64,000 bases of DNA, taken from Tuctoria greenei. Its lineage: Eukaryota; Streptophyta; Magnoliopsida; Poales; Poaceae. Made by a program: the position numbers and the translations under genes. The notes under the pieces are model-generated. The model saw only the letters and a program-made list of their open reading frames with translations. It was not told the origin of the DNA and did not search any database. Shown here piece after piece: positions 22,661-34,610 of this stretch (the first letter of the stretch is position 1; each line of letters begins with the position of its first letter). The stretch spans positions 100,673,591 through 100,737,590 of the forward strand of contig JAYESD010000003.1 of assembly GCA_036927565.1 (NCBI GenBank), given 5' to 3'.

Positions 22661-23866
22661 TGAAAGACAATTTCCTTCCTAACGATGATGTATCCGCTGA
22701 CCGGATAGTCAGATTGGCTAAAAGATACACGTTGGTAGAAGGGGATCTCTACCGGTGCGGTGCCAATGGCGTCCTAATGCGGTGCATCACAAAGGAAGAA
22801 GGCTGCGAGCTCCTCGTAGAAATCCATGGAGGCGAGTGTGGGAACCACACATCTTCCCACTCGTTGGTCGGTAAAGCCTTTCGGCATGGCTTTTATCAGC
22901 CTACAGCGCTCTAGGATGCAACTGAGCTGGTGAAGAAATGTGAAGCATGCCAGTTTCATGCAAAACAAATTCACACACCAGCTCAGCCTCTACAAATGAT
23001 ACCTCCTACATGGCCTTTCGCTGTGTGGGGGATGGATATCTTGGGACCTTTCCCAAGAGCCGTTAGAGGTTACAAGTTCCTGTATGCTGCCATTGACAAA
23101 TTCACCAAATGGCCGAAAGCAACACCAATTGTGACAATAAACAAGCAATCAGCCATCAACTTCTTACAGTCCATAGTATGTAGATTTGGAGTCCCGAACA
23201 AAATCATAACCAATAATGGGACCCAATTTAAAAGCTCTGCATTCCAAGGAGCAAAGACCTCGGCATTCAAGTCAGCTATGCTTCCGTAGCTCACCCGGCA
23301 AGCAATGGCCAAGCCGAGAGAGCAAATGCAGAAATCCTAAAAGGACTTAAGACGTGCACATATGAGCATCTGAAAAAACTTGGAGCCAATTGGATCGAAG
23401 AGCTTTCGCCCACTCTATGGGCCAACAGGACAACTCCAAACTGGTCAACTGGAGAGACACCCTTCTTCCCGGTGTATGGAGCTGAAGCGGTCCTTCCTCC
23501 ATAAATCACCTTGGGGTCGCTTTGGGTCAGGACCTTCGACGATGCCGTGCACGACCAGCTCCAGCGTGAAGACCTTGACCTCCTTGAAGAGGGAAGGTGC
23601 CGAGCAGCTGTTCAGAATGCCCGATACCGCCAAGCTCTCCGGCGCTATCACCAAAGGCATGTTCACAGCCGACAGCTCGAGGAAGGCGATCTGGTGCTAG
23701 GAGAATACAATCCATAGAAGGGTTAAACAAACTATCCCCTAGCTGGGAAGGACCCTTCCGAGTGATTAAAGTATCCTGTCCCATATGCATACACTTGGCA
23801 ACCGAGGATGGGACACCTCTCCCTAATACTTGGAACATTGAGCACCTCCGTAAGTTCTACGCTTAA
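22660..23866 (+). pseudogene. pol: G1 integrase
   Basis: The zinc-binding segment reads EIHGGECGNHTSSHSLVGKAF followed by KKCEACQFHA across a TAG at 22912-22914. The core shows Asp in WGMDILGPFPRAV, then IITNNGTQF where G2 has ITDNGTQF. The second catalytic Asp is therefore Asn in G1. The Glu region (NGQAERAN in G2) is frameshifted here to GQAERANAEIL. The C-terminus ends GPFRVIKVSCPICIHLATEDG and EHLRKFYA. The enzyme would insert the DNA copy; this copy cannot. Confidence 0.85.
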
Positions 23867-25184
23867 TATCACGGAGGTGAGTCTGTTGTTACACGTGATG
23901 TATGTTATAGAGTCATTGTACAGAGTCGGGTAGCTCCTCCGGGAGAACAGCCGGACCTTCCCCGAAAGGTCCGCAAAGTTCAGGCAACACTTGTCACAGT
24001 CTCAGAACTAAAAGTGTAGCTAGCTACCTTGGGTCAAACAAGAAACAAAACACACATAGCCTGGTTCTGTACCCTAAGGGTGTACTTGTTTCACATGTAC
24101 CCTGGACCTATAATGAAAGACATCTTTGTGTGAAAAACAGACTCCACGTGCATTTATTTTATACAAGCTCAATATTTTTGATTTTTCTCTTTCTTGTCTA
24201 GAACAAAGTTGTGCGATTCTTAAGAAACTTTAGCTCAACCAGTTCATGTACAATTTGAGTTGCATCGTCTATTCTTCCGGGACTAAACATTGTTAATGGT
24301 CTACTCGTCTGAATACCGCCAAGCCAATCTAGGGCCAGAGTGTGCTATCGACTTAGCCTTGTCATGCACCCTAAGTACGCCACTCTACCTACACCTCGAC
24401 AGGCCGAAGTAAGGCGAGTCCAGAAACGATCGAACCTGAAGGAAACAAGGCAGTGCACTTGATTGTATTTAGAATTGTGTTTGACCTAAAACTTTCTCCG
24501 GAATAGTAAGTTGCAATGTAATTATAGATAGGAAACGGATTTTACTCTTTTTCTATACTTCAGTGGTCAGGAAAAATAAAGACCACACAATGATGGTGAA
24601 TGACCGGAGCTACCAAAGCTCTGACATCCCCTAGAAGGCTTGTGTCAATATTCCAAACATTGATAACGAGGGCCTCTGGAGCTACTCAGGTCCGGTAAAG
24701 CTAGGGGGCCAGTCGTCAACGTGAAAAAAAGATGGTGTGAAGACTCTACAGTGGAGTCTACTGTTGACACACCACGTGTTGATAGAGTTCACTGCCGGAG
24801 CTATCAAGCTCCGACACCCCATGGGACTAACCGTCAATGCTTTACGCATTGATGGAGACTACTGTCGGAGCTACTAAGCTCCGACGATGGTCAATGCCGG
24901 AGCCATTAAGCTCCAACAACCTCAGGGGGCATTCACTATTGAAGACTTCGAACCTACGTTCTACAAGTTTGAAGCAAGCGAGTCTTCAACAACTGTTACA
25001 TCCTCTTGGTACATGTTCACAATCAAATTGTGTACATCTACAGGGGGCCAAGTGGGACAAAGGTGTTGAAGATAAAAAATGAAATTCACAAAAAAAACTT
25101 GGATATCATTCATCTGGAGACAAGAGGTTACAAAATTGGAGAAGAAGAAGAGAGAATACAAGCGGGAGCTACAAAGAGATGGTC
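23867..25184. other. G1 spacer between convergent pol and antisense gene, with palindromes
   Basis: No gene is supported. At 24603-24920 there are repeated short palindromes of the form GGAGCT-N4-AGCTCC, for example CGGAGCTATCAAGCTCCG at about 24793 and GTCGGAGCTACTAAGCTCC at 24865. G2 has the equivalent block at about 50390-50640. The spacer lies between the 3' end of pol (plus strand) and the 3' end of the antisense gene (minus strand). Confidence 0.75.
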
Positions 25185-28100
25185 CTAGACCCTATGGAAG
25201 AATTAGGTGACCTTCTGGGCAACCTCCGACACATTGGCTTGGGCAACTTCTCCCTCTCCTTCGATGGGGCCTTCAAGCACTGGGTCCAGGGGGAATTGAG
25301 GGTCCCAGCTTGTGTAGCACGTCAGCACGAATTCTGCGACGTTCTTTGTCAGGGACTATCCCTTGATTTCCAACTGGTCCGCGATGACATCGTCCATCTT
25401 GGTGAGCTTGTTGCCTGCCGAACTCAACGCCTGCAACGCCAGGTCCAGCTCCGGCTCAGGATCATCTGGACGCACGGGACTAAAACCCATTGGCATCAGC
25501 GCGTCATTGGCTTTGCCCAGGAAGTCCCAGACTTGATGGGACTCCGCAGTCCCCAAGCCTCGAATCTCTTCCAAGGATCTTCTGGTCGCCGCAAGCTCCG
25601 AATTCTCATGGGCAAGGCGCTCAACCTCTCTAGCATTCTGCTGAATCTTTTCAGCAACCTGCCTTTCGAGTTTTCCGTGCTCTTCCTCCCAGAGTTGGAT
25701 CTTGTTCTGGCAGTTCACCAAGTCCTTCTCCTGGCCCCGCACTTTCTTCTACCTCCTGTGGAGATCTTGCCCTCGCTCCCAGGCCTTCTTCTCCTCTCCC
25801 TCGCAGCGCTCATCCAATTTCTTGTTGCGCTCCTCAAGACTTTTGTCACCCAGAGGTAGCCTTTGAGTAAGCTCTTCTTCCCTCTGCATGACGTCGCCCT
25901 GCAGCTCCAGGAGTTCTAGCTCTTCATCCTCGAGCTTTCTCTCCCGCTCCTCAAGAGCCTCCCGGCGCTTGACGAGACTAGTGTGGATGGCGTCGAGCCT
26001 CTCTTGGCGATCATCTGCTGCGCTATTAGCAGCTTTGGCCTGTTCGTAGATGGCCCGGGACTGGTTGTCAAGGGATCGCGTCATGCTTTCCCTCTCATCC
26101 AACAGTTTACCCCAGTACTCCAGGTGGATCTTCGCCCTCTTCACCCACTCCTTGTCATCAGCCAGCCTTGACTGCGCCAGCTTGGTCTCGAATTGGAGCC
26201 AGTTGTGCCACCTCCTAAGAGTTTGGCGCTCCTCCTCGAGGGCCTTGCTGTCATGGTAGAAAGCCAGCTGGACTTGGCGAAGACTGGAGCAGGCGTTGTC
26301 GGTAGGAAACGACAGAGGGATTGGGTCCGGACCTACCGGGGTCCTCTCCACTGGCTCCAGCGGGTTCTCTGTGACAAAAATTGGGTCCCACTCTACAAGA
26401 GCGGTCCCCTGAGCTTCCACATCACTAGGGCCGTCCTCCGGGATAGCCTTAGCCACCGCTGAGATAGATCCTGCAGTTGAAATTTTGACCTCCAGAATTG
26501 GCTCCGAAGGTCCCGCCGCCAGGTCATCAACAACTGGCCCCTCAGGTGGTGGGCCGGTAGCTTCATCTTGGCACCACGGCTCGGGCGCGGGCACCTCCGG
26601 GACCACTACTTCCGGGGCGGGTGTAGAATATTCTGCTGGAGCTGAAGCCACGTTCGGCTTCAACGTTGGCGCCTCCTCCACCGCCGGTTCCAGTGCTGAC
26701 GCGTCGACCACTATGGGCTCGGGCGCCGGCACCTCCGCAGCAACTGGCTCAGGTGCCGGAACTTCTTCGACAACCGGCTCTACCGCTGACACTTATGCAG
26801 CAACCGGCTCAGTCGCCAGAATGTCTTCGACAACCGGTTCAGGCACCGGGACTTCATAAACAACCGGCTCTAACGCTGCGACATCATCAACCACCGGCTC
26901 GATTGCTGGGGCTTCAACAACATCCGGATCTAAGGCCGGAATTGCCGCTACCTCCAGCTCTAAGGCCGGAGCGTCCATCATTTCAGCATCCGAACCCAGA
27001 GCTTCAACCTCTGGGGCTGGTGTCGCTGGTACATCTTCATTCCCGTGGTCCGGCGCTACCACGGGAGCTTCTGGGGATGAGTCAAGGTCCAAGACCACGA
27101 TAGCCGACGCCGGAGATGCCGCAGCCTCAGCCTCCTCTTGGGGTAGCGCTGGAATTGGAGCCAGAGCTTCCGCCTGACCAGCCTCAGCTGCTACTGCAGT
27201 AACCAGAGCTTCAGCCCTTTTCTTGGCTACTTTGCGGATGAAGGATGAAGAAACTCAAAACACAGTTACAACAAAAAACAATAAACTGAGGTAAAAAATC
27301 AAAAATTACCTCGAAAGGCTTCCGCACCAGTTAGCACGGAACCTCTTTTCCGGACGGTCGGGGCCGGACCCTATCGCCACTGGCGTGGTGGCTCCGCAAG
27401 GTTCCCCATAGCTAGCTACTGCTGTCGGCGTCATATTGGTTGAGGCCCTCCTCGACCGGGAAGGAACTTCGGACCCAGAGCCTTCAGCTGGCCCTGGTAC
27501 TAGAGTCGCATGGCCGGAGCTAGCACCCCGAGGAGATGCCGATGCTGGAGTAGTGGCCGCCGATGAAGACCTTCCCTCCGTGGAGAAGGAGCCACCGCAG
27601 AAGGAGCAGGTCTGACGGACCTCCCGTCAGAGTGCTTCAGCTTACTTTTACGGCTCGAGGACTCGGCCAACTCTTTGCCCTTGCCCAGGACTTCAACTCT
27701 CTGTTCCGGGACGAAAGGGGGGCCACCCTCGGAAGCTTCGGAGATCGCCAACCTGGTGATCGAACGCCTCTCAATGACACCAAGGTCATCAAGCACAGGC
27801 ATCTTTTGCCATAGGTCCCTGTTGAACTCTGCCTCCATGTTCAGAGGGAGGAAAGCCACCGGCAGAGACAAGTTTTTTCCTTCGATGTCGATGCCGTCCT
27901 AGAACTTCGTGAGGTGAAACACCAAGTTTGCGCCCTCCATGTTGGACTTCAAACTGGTCTCGATCCGGTCATCGCCCATCACGCTGTTGAGGGCCGAAAC
28001 AAGCTTCTCCCTCTTCTTCAGCGGAGCCCACCTGTTGGTCAGGAAATTGCAAAATACCGCCTGAGGAGTCATCCCTCCTTCCACGCACTGGAGGATCCTG

Positions 28101-28689
28101 TTCAGAGCAGGGTTGAAGGTGTATGATAACACCGGAACTTCGCTCCAAGCCGCAATGTCGATGTTGGGGAGGCCTTCGGGCGGCTCCAGCTTCTCGTGCT
28201 CCTCCACCCTGATGACGATCCAATCCTTCTTCCAGTCGTCCCACTTCCCAGAAGGGAACGACCGCAAGTACTTGTATGTGCACTTCTTGCGCTTCAGAAA
28301 ATAATAGAAGCCAAGGTACTCGTCACTCTTGTCGGTAGAGTGGATGGTGAAAAAGGTGCGGAAGAGCTCAACGCAGGGGGGAATGCCCACCCACATCTCA
28401 CTGAAGTGGACAAAGATCGACACCAGAAGAATGGAGTGGGGGCCAAGGTGGTACATCTGCAGACCATAGAAGTCTAGCGGCATAAAAAAAAAGTGGAGAA
28501 AGGTGGGATCAGTCCCACCATGGCATACGCGGAGAAGTACACCATGTCACCGGCGTGTTCCTTCTCGAACGGAAGCTTGCCGGCGCGGACCTGGTGGTTG
28601 AAGAAGTCAGGGGACCACCTCGTGAGGGCCCGGACCTTCTTCAAATCGCCATCAGTCTTCAGTCGGCTCTGGCGGAGACCCAACTCCAT
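25185..28689 (-). pseudogene. G1 antisense gene: gypsy-type transposon domain plus coiled coil (broken)
   Basis: It reads from ATG 28689 (MELGLRQSRLKTDGDLKKV) and shifts frame near 28480. It continues as FYGLQMYHLGPHSILLVSIF, FVHFSEMWVGIPPCVELFRT and WAPLKKREKL to about 27900. This part matches the family named 'putative gypsy type transposon' (Transposase_28). A linker rich in Pro/Ala/Val/Glu follows (about 27100-26500), then heptad-like coiled coil (RREALEERERKLEDEELELL, about 26300-25700). The C-terminus ends at TAG 25185-25187. An intron lies at 27309-27232, with the acceptor AG changed to AA. Function is unknown. The gene runs opposite to gag-pol and G2 holds a better copy. Confidence 0.78.
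27232..27309 (-). other. Intron of the G1 antisense gene (78 bp, acceptor damaged)
   Basis: The donor is AG|GTAATTTTTG at 27309 and follows the exon-1 end RPEKRFRANWCGSLS. The exon-2 frame starts VAKKRAEALV. Aligned with G2, the acceptor TGTAG|C reads CGCAA|A, so the invariant AG is lost. Phase is 2, as in the other two copies. Confidence 0.7.
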
Positions 28690-29202
28690 TGTAGCACAGT
28701 GAGGCGAGAGATGAAAAGCAAGCGAAAGTTTGGAGGATTTGAGCGCAAGTTCGAATGAAAGGCGTAAAGAACACCAAAACGGTGCGTGCTTTCCATCTTA
28801 AGTAAGCACCCACAACGATGAAACCGCATAGGAGCCGATGATACCAGTCAAAAACACCACCCTGCCAATGAAAAGGGGGCTCGGGGCCACCCCGACGATC
28901 AAGTCGAGGTCCTTACCCTAGCCATAAAAGGCGGGAAACCCAAAGGCGGCGGCCTGACAGGTCGCGCGGAACCGATACAATTTTCGTATCGGGAACGACC
29001 ATCAATTGCGTGAGATCCGCACGCTAAGATCTCACCGGCCGCATCCAGGATATGCCACGCGGCGTTGGTTTAACTATGAACTACCGCCAACATCCCATCC
29101 TAAGATGCTTGAAAACACGGCTCAAAAACCGAAGAATGGACCCACCTCCAGCAGAATGACTTCATCCAAAAGCTCTCTTCCAGAGGTGGGCCAGGGGGCC
29201 AC
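28690..29202. promoter_or_regulatory. G1 region between antisense gene start and 3' LTR
   Basis: No gene is supported. On the minus strand the motif GCTTACTTAAGATGGAAAGC lies at about 28787-28806, some 117 bases before the antisense ATG. G2 has GCTTACTTAAGAAGGAAAGC at 46920-46939, 115 bases before its ATG. It is a promoter candidate for the antisense gene. At the right end (about 29190-29202) CCAGGGGGCCAC is the polypurine tract for the plus strand. Confidence 0.55.
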
Positions 29203-30069
29203 TTTCGGTACCCTGCATACCGAATACCCCTTGGGATTGCAAAGATCACAAGGAAACTCCATCTACCAGATTTGAAGACCTCCAAAGGCCCCACATGTCA
29301 GCCGTAACCGGATCTGCTTCCCCGACATGGTTAGTCCTAGGGCCGCCACATGTATCATAAGACCGAAGCTACCGCCCACACATGGGAAAGCTCCAGACTA
29401 GATACCAATATGGCACCCCCGGACGTAACCCTAGACTGAGGGAAGCTCTGGTACCGACACGTGTCCAACAGCACAGGACCTACCCGTCCACGACGGTAAG
29501 CTCCAAAGCTGCCACGTGTCCGAACCGCCGGACCTTCAACCTCAACAATCGAACTGATGGACCCCCAACGGCTCGAACCTTCAAGGGTCAATCAAAGACT
29601 TCCAGACCCGATTAAGTGTCATTAATATCATATTAATGACACATGATCGAAGGCCCTTAATACCAGTAACGGCACTGTTAAGGCCCGTTACCACTCTATT
29701 TAGGGTAATTAACCTCATGTATTGTGTATTAAACATTAGTAACCGCTAGGGCCACATGTCGGGCCAGGCTAACGGTGTAACGACTGGTCCTTGTACTATA
29801 AAAGGACTGGTCGACAATACACAGGGGGACATTCTCTAGAGACTCTCAGACGCTCTCAAGCACACACAATCACTGAAAGCTCTTAGACGCTCAATACAAC
29901 AGCTACACACCCCGTGGAGTAGGGTATTATGCTCAGGCGGCCCGAACCACGTAAATACTTGTGTCCATTTGCCATATTCTTTGGAATCTCTGCCACCCCA
30001 TACCAAACTACAAACTCCTTGAGCTACCAACGGTAGTATCAGGAGAATTGCCGGAAAAACACTTCGACA
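29203..30069 (+). repeat. G1 3' LTR (867 bp)
   Basis: It starts TTTCGGTACCCTGC and ends ACTTCGACA. It differs from the 5' LTR by many substitutions and an indel at about 29613-29645. There it carries TAAGTGTCATTAATA, three bases, and the inverted copy, while the 5' LTR is shortened. TATA is at 29797-29803. The changed TG start is shared with the 5' LTR, so it predates or was copied during insertion. Confidence 0.9.
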
Positions 30070-30248
30070 GCACCAGAGCTAGAAAAATATTTCAGAGCTA
30101 ACTAACATAAGTTGGACCTAGCAAAAAAATATTGAAGCTTAACAAAGACATGCCGGAGCTAAAGTTGGACCTTGCTAAAAAGATGTTATGGCAGCATTCA
30201 AAACTTTTATTGTCAAAGCCAATGTATTCAGCACACATAGGCCTCACA
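30070..30248 (-). repeat. copia-2 3' LTR, proximal part
   Basis: On the minus strand it starts TGTGAGGCCTATGTGTGCTG at 30248, directly after the polypurine tract, and breaks at the G1 insertion. The first five bases on the plus strand, GCACC, are the second copy of the G1 target duplication. It aligns with 38260-38443 of the 5' LTR. Confidence 0.9.
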
Positions 30249-31264
30249 ATCTCCCCCTTGATGAATGGATTGGCAACACCATTTAAAATATGAACATTGG
30301 CTTATTCACATTAAAGGTTTTGAAAACAATTTCCCCCCCTTTGTAAAATAGAAATAAAATGAGAAGAAAAACAAATTCTCCCCCTCAGAAGAATCGTGCC
30401 AAAACAATTGTGAATATGTGCAATGTGTAATCAATTTCTCCCCCTTGCATACTTATCCTTAAAAATTCACATATTGTCTCTCCCCCTTTGACAATGTATT
30501 CAACAACGTACAAAAGAGAAATTTTAATTGTTATGAGCATATTATAACATATACATATAAAACAAAGCTCATCCAAGTCATACGATCAAGTAACTTACAT
30601 TATCACAACAATGAGATACATAAAGTAGTGTAAGCCATGCTAGAGATCAAATGTAGTTTTCAATTTAAGCAAGTCATGATCTCACAAACTTAACTATTTC
30701 AACACCTAAAAGCATGACACTTGTTGCTGCATTTTATTATTTTTCAAAACACAAAATTAGATCATATGATATTTGCAAGAGATTGCGCATCTGCGTTATT
30801 CTAACCAACCAAGCCAAGCCTATGTCATTTGACGATCAGAAGCTTAAGGACATGGTTTTAGTAATACACAACTTCTTCCAGGTTCATATCTAAGTGCAAT
30901 GATAAGCCATCTCAAAAGAAGAAGTGCAATGCATGCATATTCTCTTGATCTTTTCTCATTTTTATTTGATCATAAAAGCTCAACATGTGAATTGATTACT
31001 TGATTAATTCTTTATGATTAAAAGCACTTGTGAGCATGCAATAAGTTCAAAACAACAAGAGAGTTCGACCATGACCAGATTTAGTGTAAGTAATTATTCC
31101 AATTACTATACATGGCAAAAACTACAAAATGTATAACACGAGTAATATAGTAAGAACTTTGAGCATGTAAAAGGAATCACAAAGTCATATATGTATGAAA
31201 TACTATGCTCATATTATTTTAATTTCAGATTCACACATAGACTTCTCAAGTTTGAAAACTCCCC
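30249..31264 (-). other. copia-2 3' noncoding region with several purine tracts
   Basis: About one kilobase without a supported gene. On the minus strand the polypurine tract CAAGGGGGAGAT lies at 30249-30260. Further GGGGGAG-type tracts occur at about 30333, 30378, 30439, 30480 and 31257. It aligns with 7373-8320 of copia-1. Confidence 0.8.
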
Positions 31265-32916
31265 TCAATTTAAGCAATGAGGATGCATAACCCCTATTTC
31301 ACTACGAATATAACAAAAACGAGCGAAATCTAATGGTTTTGTAAAAATGTCAGCCAATTGTTGTTCGGTATCTACATGGTGAAGCACAATGTTTTGTTTT
31401 TCATCATTATCACGGAGAAAGTGATACCTAATGTCAATGTGCTTATTTCTAGAATGTTGCACGGGGTTTTTAGCAATGGAAATGGCACTAGTGTTATCAC
31501 AAAACAATGGAACACTATGTGGACCAACCCCATAGTCCTTAAGTGTTTGAACAATCCAAAGAATTTGTGAGCAAGCACTAGCAGCAGCTACACATTTAGA
31601 TTCAGCCGTGGATTGTGCAACGGAGTTTTGTTTTCTAGAGGACCTAGCAACAAGTGAATTACCAAGAAAATGACAAGCACTGGAAGTACTTTTTCTATCA
31701 ATCCCACGACCCCAAAATCAGCATCCGAAAAAGCTTTCAAAGTAACGGTTGAGGAAGGAGGAAGAAAAATACCAAATTATTGAGTTCCATGTAAGTACCT
31801 GAGAATCATTGAGGGCATGACGATGTGAAGCACGTGGAGAGGCTTGAAACCGTGCACAAAGACATACGCTGAAATGTATGTCCGGTCTTGATGCCGTGAG
31901 GTACAAAAGTGATCCAATCATGCTTCTATATTCTTTTTGATCCACAGGTTCACCATCTTCATCAAGTTCAAGTGTTGTTGCTGTTCCCATTGGTGTCTGA
32001 AGAGGCTTTCTTTTGTCCATGTTTAAGCGCCTTAGGAGGTCTTTTGTACATTTCGTTTGATGCACAGAGGTACCCTCCTTTGTTTGCTTGATTTGCAGCC
32101 CCAAAAAGTACGTGAGTTCTCCCATCTCTCAAATTCTGAACTCACCATAGCTGAAAACTTGGACACAAGATCATGAGAAGCACAACCAAAGATAATATCA
32201 TCCACATACACTTGAACGAATAATGAGTCATTGCCATGCATAAGCACAAAAAGAGTTTTATCAACCTTGCCAATGGTAAACCCCTTTTCAAGTAAGAATG
32301 TTTTTAACCTATCATACCATGCTAGGGGCTTGTTTGAGAATGTACAAGGCTTTGGACAGTTTGTAAACATGATTAGGAAAATCTGGATTTTCAAAACCCG
32401 GTGGTTGTTTGACATAAAACTCGTCATCTAGCCATTAAGAAAAGCACTTTTATCATCCATTTGATAAAGCTTAAAACCTTTAGATGCGGCAAAGGCTAAC
32501 AAAATTATTATGGCTTCTAATCTAGCAATAGGAGCAAAAGTTTCATCAAATTCTACACCTTCAACTTGAGTGAATCCTTGAGCAACCAACCTAGCCTTAT
32601 TCCTAACCACAACCCCATCCTGACTTTGTTTATTTTTAAACAACCATTTAGTTCCAATTAAAGTGTGACCTTGAGTTGGAGATACAAGTTTCCAAACATT
32701 ATTTCTTTCTAAATTTTCTAACTCTTCTTGCATGGCAATAATCCAAGATTCATTAGTGAGTGCGTGTGATTTATCTTTGGGTTCAAAAGAAGCAACAAAA
32801 GCAGAATGAGCATGAGAGTTTGGATTGCAAAACCTGGACCGTGTGACTCGTTCGTGCAAGCTTCCAATAATTTGTTGTGGAGGATGACTTTTAAGAACCT
32901 GGAGGGGAGTGGACAC
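31265..32916 (-). pseudogene. pol: copia-2 reverse transcriptase and RNase H
   Basis: The RT starts with ALTNESWIIAMQEELENLER and contains TKWLFKNKQSQDGVV and LYQMDDKSAFLNG, where the usual Val is Asp. After a TAG at 32428-32430 it continues with KTLFVLMHGNDSLFVQ and the intact catalytic VYVDDIIFG. A frameshift at about 32110 leads into FLGLQIKQTKEGT and SLLYLTASRPDIHFSV. RNase H ends as FCDNTSAISIAKN, KHIDIRYHFLRDN and VDTEQQLADIFTKPLDF, with the stop TGA at 31265-31267. Few disruptions per kilobase suggest a younger age than copia-1. The enzymes would make the DNA copy in the particle. Confidence 0.88.
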
Positions 32917-33047
32917 TTCACAAGCTTCTTCTTCTTCATGTCCATCACAAATCGATTATCTTGTGACTTGAGGAGGATCTGGACCAGCAATAGTGGTTGC
33001 TGGCGCTGGCTGTGAATCAAAATCAGGAGCTGGAACAATGTCATTAG

Positions 33048-34040
33048 CTACTGAATTTTCGGGCAGTAGCACCACTTATTCCTCATATTCAACGAAAATG
33101 CTCTCCCCCTGCGGATATGGATCCGGACTTGTAATGTTTGAGCTAGTACATGTGCTAGCATCGTCAAAAGACACCTCACAAGTCTCCACAATTTTGTTCG
33201 TGTCAAGTAAAAGCACACGGTAGCCTCTAGTATGAGATGGATAACCAAGAAACATGCCATCAATGGATCTAGGTTCAAATTTATCAAGATTACCATGTTT
33301 CTTAACAAAGCACTTGGAACCAAAGACCCGAAAGTGTGTAACACTAGGCCTATGTCCAAATCGGAGCTCATATGGTGTTTTACCTGGATTAGCGCGCAAG
33401 AAAACATGATTTGAGACATAACAGGTAGTTGCAATCGCATCAACCCAAAATTTCCTAGGAGTTTGATATTCATCAAGCATAGTCCTAGCCATCTCAACTA
33501 AGGTTTTGTTATTTCTTTCTACAACACCATTTTGTTGAGGTACATATGGTGAAGAAAATTGATGATCTATTCCATTTTCAGCGCAAAAGTTATCAAAAGA
33601 TTAATTTTTAAATTCGGTTCCATTATCACTTCTAATTGCTTTTTAAGATCATGGGTGGTCAATTGATAATCTAAGAAATATAGTTATAAAGTGACTAAAA
33701 GATTCATTCTTAGATGCCATGAAGTAAACCCAAGAGTATCTAGAATAATCATCAACAATCACAAAAACATATCATTTACCTCTAAAGGATTGAACACGTG
33801 AAGGTCCTACGGTGTCAAGGTGCAAAAGTTGACCCGGTTCAGTTGTCATGATCATTGTGAGAGGAGTATGTGAACCTGCAACCATCTTATCATGTCCATG
33901 AGAAGAGCACACAATTTATTTGTCCCCTTTAAGCTTAGGCAGCCAACGTATGCGATCAAGAGCACTAACACTCATTAGATGATCAGAGCCTACGTGACCA
34001 AGTCTACAATGCCAAAAATATAAGTCCTTTGAATCATTAG
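33048..34040 (-). pseudogene. pol: copia-2 integrase
   Basis: The pre-integrase segment is seen as YFWHCRLGHVGSDHLMSVSA (about 34030-33960), then PKLKGDK and a stop. The catalytic core (33900-33530) lies in several frames: QLLHLDTVGPSRVQSFRG, an Asp segment near 33630 and VVERNNKTLVEMARTML. The C-terminal part is open at 33492-33076 (FWVDAIATTCYVSNHVFLRA, KTPYELRFGHRPSVTHFRVF, GMFLGYPSHTRGYRVLLLDT). From 33048 to 32917 the frame passes to RT. It would integrate the DNA copy. Confidence 0.82.
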
Positions 34041-34610
34041 CAACTAGACACCTATGATTAGAGGAAGACATATCAAAATTAGCTTTAAAAACTCTTCCAG
34101 ACATCATGTTAAAAATAAGCTCACTATTTGAATTTACAACTTTGCAGCAATTTTTAGTGAAAATAATTTCCTGATTTTCATCTAGCAGTTGTGAAACAGA
34201 AAGCAAGTTGTATTTCAAATTTTTAACAAGTGCCACATCCTTCGAAGTGTAGTGATTATTTACTCTAACCGAACCCTTAGCAATTATAGGAGTTGATGAA
34301 TTATCGGCAAAAGTAACATTCACTACACATGACACGAAAGAGAGGTAGGAGAACCATTCTCTGTTACCGGTCATGTGGCGTGAGCAACCTGAATCCACAG
34401 TCCAAAAGTTCTCCTTCCTCAAGCGTGTAACCTACATAGAAGCACAATACATCGATGACTCAATATTGGGGTTAGTCAAAAGGCATTTAGGAATCCAGTA
34501 CTGAGTCACACGACGTGCAGCAGGAATAACACGCGAAAGCTGAGATAAAACAGCATGTTTATGAGACAAAACTTGAGGATTTTTGTACCCCACTACTGTC
34601 CTACGAGATG
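34041..34610 (-). pseudogene. pol: copia-2 aspartic protease
   Basis: The open frame 34422-33916 begins RKENFWTVDSGCSRHMTGN with the D-S-G active site. It continues NNHYTSKDVALVKNLKYNLL and LDENQEIIFTKNCCK. Unlike copia-1 there is no foreign segment between ATND-like residues and KDLYFWH, which defines the copia-1 patch as an addition. Between 34610 and 34422 the gag-protease linker passes through stops. Confidence 0.85.

Larger units (their letters stand above)
17023..30069 (+). mobile_element. G1: Tat-lineage Ty3/gypsy element with antisense gene
   Basis: It is bounded by LTRs 17023-17880 and 29203-30069 and flanked by GCGCC / GCACC, a 5-bp target duplication with one mismatch. Gag, protease, RT, RNase H, a second RNase H and integrase lie on the plus strand to 23866. 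An extra gene lies on the minus strand (25185-28689). The type of second RNase H, the position of the antisense gene and the long internal region match the Tat lineage known in grasses (for example RIRE2 and Grande). All genes are broken by stops and frameshifts; G2 is the closest relative in the window. Confidence 0.9.

Noticed and set aside
25179..25859. A 226-codon plus-strand open frame in G1
   Set aside because: It is the complement of the conserved coiled-coil end of the antisense gene, which has homologues in G2; the plus-strand reading has none.
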